The notes under the pieces are model-generated. The model was not told the origin of the DNA. It did no database searches and worked only from the letters and a program-made list of their open reading frames with translations. DNA of 64,000 nt from Botryotinia globosa (lineage: Eukaryota > Ascomycota > Leotiomycetes > Helotiales > Sclerotiniaceae), in assembly GCA_014898425.1 (NCBI GenBank), contig RCSZ01000007.1, positions 2,418,001-2,482,000 on the forward strand, in the 5' to 3' direction. Numbering within the stretch: the stretch's first letter is position 1; each line of letters begins with the position of its first letter. Position numbers and translations under genes: made by a program. Of the stretch, positions 56,911 through 64,000 are shown piece by piece.

Positions 56911-58628
56911 ATGGCTTCTCTTGAAGGAAAAAAAACTCTCATATCTCTTCGCACCTTTCCAATCGAGCTTCGCCATATGATCTATCGTCTCCTCCTTCAA
57001 GGTATATGGGAGGAACTCGGTCATCGACGCCCGGCTCGAAAATTCCTAGCCGCATTACGTGCAGATGTGGGACTCTATAAAGAAGCTTTAACTATCTTTT
57101 ACGAAACGAATACATTTTCCCTGAGCTATAAAAATTACTGGCTGGGGAGATGTTTCGTTCAGAGTGATGGGGTCAGATTTATGGATACGAGAATTGTGTC
57201 ATTGGCGTCGACGTTTCAGAAAGTACATGTTGAAGTTCCGCTTTTTACTTGGAGTTCGGGTCCTATCGATGGGTGGGTTTCTTCTTCTTCTTTCCTTTTA
57301 CTTCATGTCCATTCTTTTCAGCAGGTACAATTTTGAGCATAAACTAACAAACTCACAGTCTCCCCTCCACCTCCCCATCCTTCGACCGCACAGCCCGAAT
57401 AATCCGCATGGCGCAAAACCTCACATATCTTCACGTCGAACCCACAGTCAACAGCGGCTGTCGCACCCAATGGCTTGCGCTAATCTGCGATCTCATCGGT
57501 CCCGCCGATTCTTGTCCTTCTCTCCTAACCCTAAAACTCACATGGGCAGCTTATATGATGGAAAAATATAGCCATACCGTCGAATGGACCATCCATCAAT
57601 TCGATTCCGTCTTCGGCACCCCTGGATATCTGGAATCCCCCTCAACCGGCCACAAAGTATCCTGGATATGGCAACACCGCGGCCAAGACACAGGCCGCGT
57701 TCTCAAATGGGGCAACCACGGAAAAGGCCTCGCGCGAATCGAAATAAGTCTAGGCGAAGTCGCCGCCATGCGCCAACGCGATTTCATGTCTCACGACTCG
57801 GGCAAAATCTGGCAATTTCGACACGGTCGCTCGTTTATGTATGGCGTGCATCCAAAGTGCTGTATCTCGATTTTCACAATGCCGCTTCCGGGAACAGGGG
57901 TGAATGATCCGCCCTCGGAGGTTTTTCAACATAGCAATGGAAAGATCTATAGACAGGGGAATGGAGCCGATTTACCTATCTTGTTGGATGAGAAAGATAT
58001 CGGTGAGGAATCGGGGATGTGGAGACCGATTCCGATGGATAGTTTGCTTGGAATGAAGAAACGCTGTGAGGAGGAGCGGGAAAGAGGTCCTCTCATTCAT
58101 CACGAGCCGAGAGAGGAAAATCATCTCACGAAATGGCTTTACGATCAAGGTTTCGAATGTCCCATCGATACCGTCGCGAAGTTAAACACGATTATCACAT
58201 GGGCCCAGAAGCAAGAAATGTATGGAAATCCTTCTCAGCGCGGTTCAGAGGGTGATTTGCAGTATATTTCAAACCTTGAAGATGTAGACATTGATATCAA
58301 CTTCCAAACCATCTTCGCAGATGGACTTGCAGTTTCGCGTCCGGAAAGAGAGGAAGCGCATCCTACGGTTGGGAGACGAGTGCCAGGTGTTAAGTACGAT
58401 AGACGGAATGGAACTAAATATCATTCGGCGCTTCCAAGTAATTGGGACTGTGCGGATAGTGACGAGGGGGTGGAGAGGGGGGAGGAGGTTTTTCTCGAGG
58501 AGAGTGAGAGGAATGATCGTTTGGCGAGGGATAGAGTGTATGCGGAGAGTGGGGGGAGTGGAGAGACGGTTTTGGTAGAGGATTTGGTGTTTGAGCCGGG
58601 AAAAAGGAGGCGGGAGATTATTCGTTGA
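56911..58628 (+). CDS. 2EXR/F-box-like protein A of a tandem pair
   Basis: Exon 1 (56911-57272) and exon 2 (57359-58628) join in frame to 543 aa. The start MASLEGKKTLISLRTFPIEL leads directly into an F-P-x-E-L-R-x-M-I-Y-R-L-L motif, the form seen in 2EXR and F-box-like fungal proteins. It is followed by FLAALRADVGLYKEALTIFY. The middle holds a beta-rich region without a known name, and the last 150 residues are charged and disordered (EEVFLEESERNDRLARDR). A frame open upstream of 56911 (to 56608) lacks a good ATG and is 5' leader. A related shorter gene lies 0.6 kb downstream. Confidence 0.8.
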
Positions 58629-59257
58629 AGGGGGATGTTGGGTTGGGAGTTGAAGTTGAAGTTGAAGTTGTTTGACTGTCGTGGGGGAGAGATAGTTGAT
58701 AGATGTTTCTGGTTATGATATGGAGTTTGGAGATATGTACGGAAGGTGTCTTGAGTGCTTTGCATATATGGAGCGTTTTACAGACAATTAATTGTCACTT
58801 TGATACCCTGGAGTCATGATCTAGAGTTACAAAGGCTTGGTTATCAGAGTCAAAAAGTATGTTATACAATGGATAATCGATATTCAATCATATTTCCATT
58901 TTCAGGATATGGATATGGATATGGATGTCATTATTGTACGGATTGGATGCTGTATCTGCGGAAATGAATGTAATCATACCAACAAATGCTTTCATAAAAC
59001 TTCGACGAGAATGAGTTGTGATGTTGACATACTCACTACCATCGCTCTTGCTCTTTTCTATTTCCTCTTAGATTCACCTACCTTTACATCACCTTCTTTC
59101 CATGTCTAGTTACCAGTGCAACCATTTAGATATGAGTTTCTCATAAGTTCATTTGTCTTATTCCACAACTTGGACACATCACAACACAACTTCAGATATC
59201 CATAACTTATTTACAATACCGAAGATCAAATTTATATCTACAGATCCATCATTCAAA
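58629..59257. other. Intergenic region between the tandem 2EXR-like genes
   Basis: About 630 bp with a short (gaagtt) repeat near 58655 and a (ggatat) repeat near 58908. No gene. Confidence 0.45.
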
Positions 59258-60343
59258 ATGGGACTCTCCATTTCCCGCATCATGGAAGAAAGAAGAAAGA
59301 CAAATCCCAATTCCACGCCTCAAGATCTCGGTATCCAAAGAGCCCCAAATACAAACCCCCATCGTCCCGATGGATTCTACAAACTCCCACCAAAAGTGCG
59401 CGCGATAATTTTTTTCCACGTCCTCTACGATTCCTGGCATGGAAAATCGCCAAACTTTCTTCAAGCCTTGAGGGGAGATGGTGGTTTATATTTTGAAGCC
59501 CTGGCGATTTTTTACAAGTATAATGTTTATGAATTACAGGATATGAATCGTTTTCAAAGGTTTGGAGAAGTGCGGTTTTTGCGCGTTGTTCAAAATTTGC
59601 GAATTAAAATATCTTTAAAGGATCCAAGGTGAGTGAGTGAGTGAGTGAGTGAGTGAGTCTGTCTGTCTGTGTTTTTGGTTTTGACACAATCATTCTTGAA
59701 ATTTCCAAGTGTTTGTAAATGATTCGATTTCTGACATTCTGATAGATTTTCAGCGAAAGATAATCATTTGCAAGTAGCTATAGAGCGAACGAACCTATTG
59801 AAAGCCGTGAAGCTATTTCTTCCCGAGCCGAGCAATCGATTGTATTTCTCACTCGTGGGCACATGGCCTTTACCCAGAAGGTATTCCCCACGGTTCTCGC
59901 TCGCAGACGCAATCAACATGTATATAAACTATGCTGAACGACTCGAAACAATGCGTCAATGTTTTGAGCGATTTCGTCAAAAGTTCACCATATCTGGGTA
60001 TCAAAGTGTTCATGCTCCCATCTTATCAATCACGTTTGAGGAAACTCACGTGAGACGAAGTGGGTTGATTATACATCACTTGTTAGAGTATCTACGTTTT
60101 TATATACCGATGAGAGAGCGAAGACTTGCATCTGTTAATTCATCCGGTTCTACGACGTGGGAATGGGAAACGGAGTGGGGGAATGGGTTAGTGAAGCAAT
60201 TCAGGTCAGCTCATTCAGAAACGGAGCGGAGAGAATGGCATCTGGCATCTACGATTCGGGAAATGCTGAAAGGGGATCATGAACTGTGGGTTCAGCATTG
60301 TCTTCAACAGAGTAAACGTTATGGGTTTCTGCTGCTTCACTAG
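59258..60343 (+). CDS. 2EXR/F-box-like protein B of a tandem pair
   Basis: Exon 1 (59258-59628) and exon 2 (59746-60343) join in frame to 322 aa. The motif KLPPKVRAIIFFHVLYDSW near residue 42, followed by NFLQALRGDGGLYFEALAIF and a Y-K-Y-N-V-Y segment, aligns with FPIELRHMIYRLLLQGIW and FLAALRADVGLYKEALTIFY of the upstream gene. They are therefore tandem relatives. The C-terminal half has no recognised domain. The intron is unusual because its 5' end is a GTGA tetranucleotide array. The short size and low similarity outside the motif suggest older duplication or loss of the C-terminal part. Confidence 0.75.
59629..59670 (+). repeat. (GTGA)n/(GTCT)n microsatellite at a 5' splice site
   Basis: About seven gtga units starting with the intron's own GTGAGT are followed by about three gtct units. 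Every unit of the first block forms a GTGAGT donor, so the splice site is repeated. Confidence 0.9.
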
Positions 60344-60795
60344 ACAGATGGATGTTATGTGGGACTGAAATACTCTTGATTCATCATGCGCTACACTGTC
60401 TTGACTATGGATATAAAGAGTACTCTTGACGTTGTATCGAATGAGATGTGAGAATAATGAGTCGATTGGGATGAGAGTGCGATTGAATAATATCATTGAC
60501 GTTGAGAGACCTGGAAGTGAAAGGGCCATATCCTCACTCTGGAATTGAGTATGATGATTCTAAAGAAGCGAACTGAAGAGGGGGGTTGAAATGGAAATTC
60601 TAACTATTAAAATGATATCTTTCATAGTAGAAAGCGGTATCATTATATCATTATAATGAAAAGCGAATTTCTTCATTTCCAGAGGTTCAGTAAACACTTG
60701 AAGTCATACACATAGCTTTTTATAAATTACCTGATGGTTGTATTTGTTTGAATATATGAATGTAGAGTATTTATATTATGAATTTGCAATATCTA

Positions 60796-60826
60796 TATTA
60801 TTATTATTATTATTATTATTATTATC
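60796..60826 (+). repeat. (ATT)n trinucleotide array
   Basis: About ten perfect tta units in the AT-rich region downstream of the second 2EXR-like gene. Confidence 0.95.
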
Positions 60827-61200
60827 ATTATCATCTAATAGTATATCAAGATTTCCATATAGTTTATTTTTAATACATGTGAGTATATAAATATATAAAT
60901 ATATAAATATAAGGGCTCATGAATATGTTAACATAGGATATAGTTCGATTAGTTAATGAAATAATCTTGGAATTATTAAGAATTAATTATTTAACAATTA
61001 ATAAAAAAATTCATATTAATAAAATCTAATCTTAAAATTACTAATTTAATATATAATATATTTATAATTAATAATTTTATAAAAAGGAATATAAATAGAA
61101 TTATAATATCAAAACTTTAAAAAAGTAAATTATAAATAGCTCGATATATTTTGAACAAATCAAAATATAAAACTAGTTTCGAATAAAATCTAATATTTTT

Positions 61201-62014
61201 ATATAAGTCGACCACCCTACTTTCGGGCCACCCCTTTTTCGGGCCACTCTTTTACACCAAAAATCATTTTTTTGATCTATTAATATCTCTATCAATATTG
61301 AATACAATTGAATAAAAATTTAGATTTATATAATTTAAGTTATTCTAAGCTTATATTAAAAATTTTAGAATTTTAGGATTTTTCTGGATCGATTTTTAGA
61401 GCTTCAAAATATCGATTTTTAATTTACATATAAATCATATATAAATTTAAAATTTTATAAAATCTTTAATAACTTTTTAACAATAATTATTAAAAAAAAA
61501 TTATATATTTTTTTGAAAAATTCAAGTCTGAATCTATATAAAAATTCAAAAAAATGAATAAATATAGAGATATAGTATATAGTGAGTTAAGAGTAGTATA
61601 AATAATCTTTGTAATTTTGAGGGTATTCTTTTAAATATTTATTTATGAGAAATTTTTCATTTTTTTAAGGTTTTTTAGATTTAATTTTTTATAAATTTAT
61701 AATAAAAATTTATAATTTATTTTTAACTATTTTTCCTTAAAAGTTATTATAGATTTTATGAAATTTTAGATTTGTATGTAATTTGTATGTAATTAAAAAT
61801 CGATATTTCGAAGCTTTAGAAATCGATCCAGAAAAATCCTAAAAATCTAAAAATTTCAAAACAGATTTGGAATGATTTGAATTATATAGATTTAAATTTT
61901 AATTGAATTATATTCAATATTGATAAAGATATTAATAGATTAAAAAAGTGATTTTTGGTGTAAAAGGGTGGTCCGAAACAGGGGTGGCCCGAAAGTAGGG
62001 TGGTTGACTTATAT
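61201..62014. mobile_element. 814-bp foldback (palindromic) element, MITE-like
   Basis: The two ends are long inverted repeats: atataagtcgaccaccctac at the left, and the reverse complement of the right end reads atataagtcaaccaccctac. The inverted match continues inward through TTTCGGGCCACCCC, ACACCAAAAATCA, AGGATTTTTCTGGATCGATT and TATCGATTTTTAATTTACAT. Nearly the whole element is therefore one imperfect hairpin. It has no coding capacity. The flanks are TA-rich, consistent with insertion at TA, but a duplication cannot be read with certainty. Confidence 0.8.
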
Positions 62015-62144
62015 TATCTTTTATTAAAACTATCAACCCCTTTCTAATATACTCCTTACTACTAAGCCCTAACATTATATTACATAATTTACATTACATC
62101 ACATCCTACCCATATTAATTTAAATATTCCACAACTTACTCTAT

Positions 62145-62307
62145 TCATATCATACATATCATACATATCATACATATCATACATATCATACATATCATAC
62201 ATATCATACATATCATACATATCATACATATCATACATATCATACATATCATACATATCATACATATCATACATATCATACATATCATACATATCATACA
62301 TATTACA
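62145..62307 (+). repeat. 9-bp minisatellite (ATATCATAC)n
   Basis: About 18 near-perfect copies. Because nine is a multiple of three it creates a long antisense frame of repeating Met-Tyr-Asp, which is not a gene. Confidence 0.95.
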
Positions 62308-62394
62308 TCGTATTGTATTTTAATTGAATGCTACCTACTTATCTATACTTCCTATCCAGTCTTAACAAAAATCAATAAAATCATCTCTCACGTA

Positions 62395-62521
<127 letters not shown>

Positions 62522-62897
62522 AAATGCAAATGTATCTTGCAGTTTCACTTGATATTCCCTTTTCATGTTTTCCCTACCCTTATAAAACTCTTCCATATCT
62601 CCTCTATATCTCTTCCCTATCTTCACCTCCACCTTCTCCCCTCTTCACAAAATGACAGAATATTCGACTTTGTGCAAAAAATGTCAAGTGCTAACCTTTT
62701 TCACCATTCCACCATTCCACCATTCTACCATTCTACCATTCCACAAGATTTTACTTCCCTCCACCCCTCTCCAAACTCCCCCCTAAGCTTTAAACCTCTA
62801 ACCTCAACTCCAACTCCAACCCCAAACCCTAAACCTCTAACCTCAACTCCCCCAAACCCTAAACCCACCCCTCAATCTCACCCCACCCACCAACCCC

Positions 62898-64000
62898 TCA
62901 CTTCTTCTGCCTCGTAATCTCAAAAACCTTCGTCAACCCATCCACTACCGTCTCCACATTCATCGTAACCAACGGCATCTTCTCATAACTACCTTCCTTC
63001 ATAATCGCCACCAATGCCAAATACTTATTAACCTCTCTCAGCATGATTGGTCTCTTATCCGCCGTAAGGACAATCACACTTTCCGCATCCTTACACGCGA
63101 TTTGTTCTTCCAATTTCTTATTCCATGGTGGTCCTTCTAATTTTGTGATATATTCTGGAGATCGCTGGTATCCATATATTTCCGACACATCAACGATAAC
63201 ATCGATATAATCACTACAGATTTCATAGGATGGCATATCGACCGGGGAAGAATCGGTTGCGATATAAATCTTGGAGAGAACATCGAAGAGGTATGCCTTT
63301 TCGAAACGACAGTTGCGACAAAGATCATTGAGAAGAGCTTCGAGAGTTGCAAGATGAGGAATCAATTTTTGAATGACTTTACTAAAGGCTTCAAAGATAG
63401 AATGATTGTAGATAGATGTGAGGTGAAAATTGACAGGTGCATTTTCCATTCCTTGATCCGAAAGTTCATCTTGAATTCGTTGCATAATATCTCGTTGAAT
63501 ATCGAGCATATAATCATCTGATAGACCATCAACTTTATGAATAAACACTTCAATGTTAATGTTTGGGAAAGATTGATGAAGGTTGTAAATGGTACTGTTG
63601 AGACGAGCAATGGCTTCCAAGTAATCATCTTGAGCATCAATAACCCAGATTAAAGCACCAATTTCACCAAAGATCGCATCAACATCGAATTGAGCATCTT
63701 GAAAATCGATTTGACCTGGAAAATCCCAAACCTGAAAATCCATAAAGGAACTTGAGCATGTTAGTAGGTACCATCATAACAGAATCTATTGTCACTCACT
63801 GCATAGAATCTTTTTGAATTCTTGCTGTAGATTCGAGAAAGAGAGTTTCATTTGGAGGCATCTTATGAAATACAACGCTAGATATCGAGGACTTTCCAGA
63901 TCTGAAATAGATTAGTAAACAATTCTATAAACTCTGACATCTCATATTACAACTAACCTTCTCTGACCCATCAACAATAATCTAGGTTTGCCTTTTGCGG
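62898..64000 (-). CDS. gtr2: Gtr2/RagC small GTPase, 5' end cut by window
   Basis: Three exons are visible, 64000-63958 (partial), 63901-63800 and 63750-62898, joining in frame. The order reads [19 protein letters not shown], a P-loop split by the first intron, then [20 protein letters not shown]. The third exon has [14 protein letters not shown] (G3 region), [13 protein letters not shown] and [10 protein letters not shown] (the Rag-specific HKxD guanine motif). The C-terminal roadblock-like dimerisation domain ends in FEITRQKK. Gtr2 pairs with Gtr1 in the EGO complex on the vacuole and signals amino-acid status to TORC1. Its start codon is outside the window. Identity as Gtr2 rather than Gtr1 rests on the FPGQ and HKVDG forms. 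Confidence 0.92.

Noticed and set aside
62089..62301. Antisense frame of repeating Met-Tyr-Asp
   Set aside because: It is created by the 9-bp minisatellite; no gene features.
60796..62307. CRISPR-like array
   Set aside because: Repeats are simple tandem satellites without spacers, in a eukaryotic genome.

Overview
The window is nuclear DNA of a filamentous ascomycete. The genes carry short introns (about 45-70 bp, GT-AG, with CTAAY-like branch points). The gene set is typically fungal: a Yta7-type AAA/bromodomain ATPase, a Bdp1 subunit of TFIIIB, a Bre1 ubiquitin ligase, a SARAF-like protein, Pbn1, 2EXR proteins and a HET-like membrane protein. The base composition and gene style resemble Leotiomycetes (Botrytis/Sclerotinia relatives). 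That placement is an inference and was not tested. Exon models were built by hand from splice signals and frame continuity.

Layout. 0-9 kb holds conserved genes: an HSDL2-like SDR (cut by the window start), a kappa-class GST ending in a peroxisomal AKL tripeptide, and a 1696-aa Yta7/ATAD2-type ATPase. 10.5-43.7 kb is an accessory region dominated by one gene family. 44-60 kb is again mostly conserved: a GFA-domain protein, a GH1 beta-glucosidase, divergent BDP1 and BRE1, divergent SARAF and PBN1, then two related 2EXR-type genes. 60.3-62.9 kb is AT-rich, non-coding and crowded with microsatellites, and it includes an 0.8-kb foldback element. The last gene is the 3' part of Gtr2/RagC.

The central observation is a paralogous array of nine loci (seven apparently intact, two decayed) spread over 33 kb. 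Each has a variable, mostly coiled-coil N-terminal part and a related C-terminal domain. Its marks are a helix with V-R-x-R-F-L-E-x-A-K, then a G-N-x-A-A-H-like motif followed by A-D-x-x-L-F, and in several members an I-Y-G-V and an L-R-G-T-M motif. The six loci on the left are all on the minus strand. The three on the right are all on the plus strand. Between the arms lies the HET-like membrane gene and a 3-kb gene desert, and a 2EXR gene sits inside the left arm. The G-N-x-A-A-H motif and its spacing from the upstream helix recall DUF4145/HEPN-type domains, but the presumed catalytic residues are not conserved throughout. I know of no described function for this family.

Mobile DNA includes a 357-bp Harbinger-like MITE with a TTA target duplication and the AT-rich foldback element.
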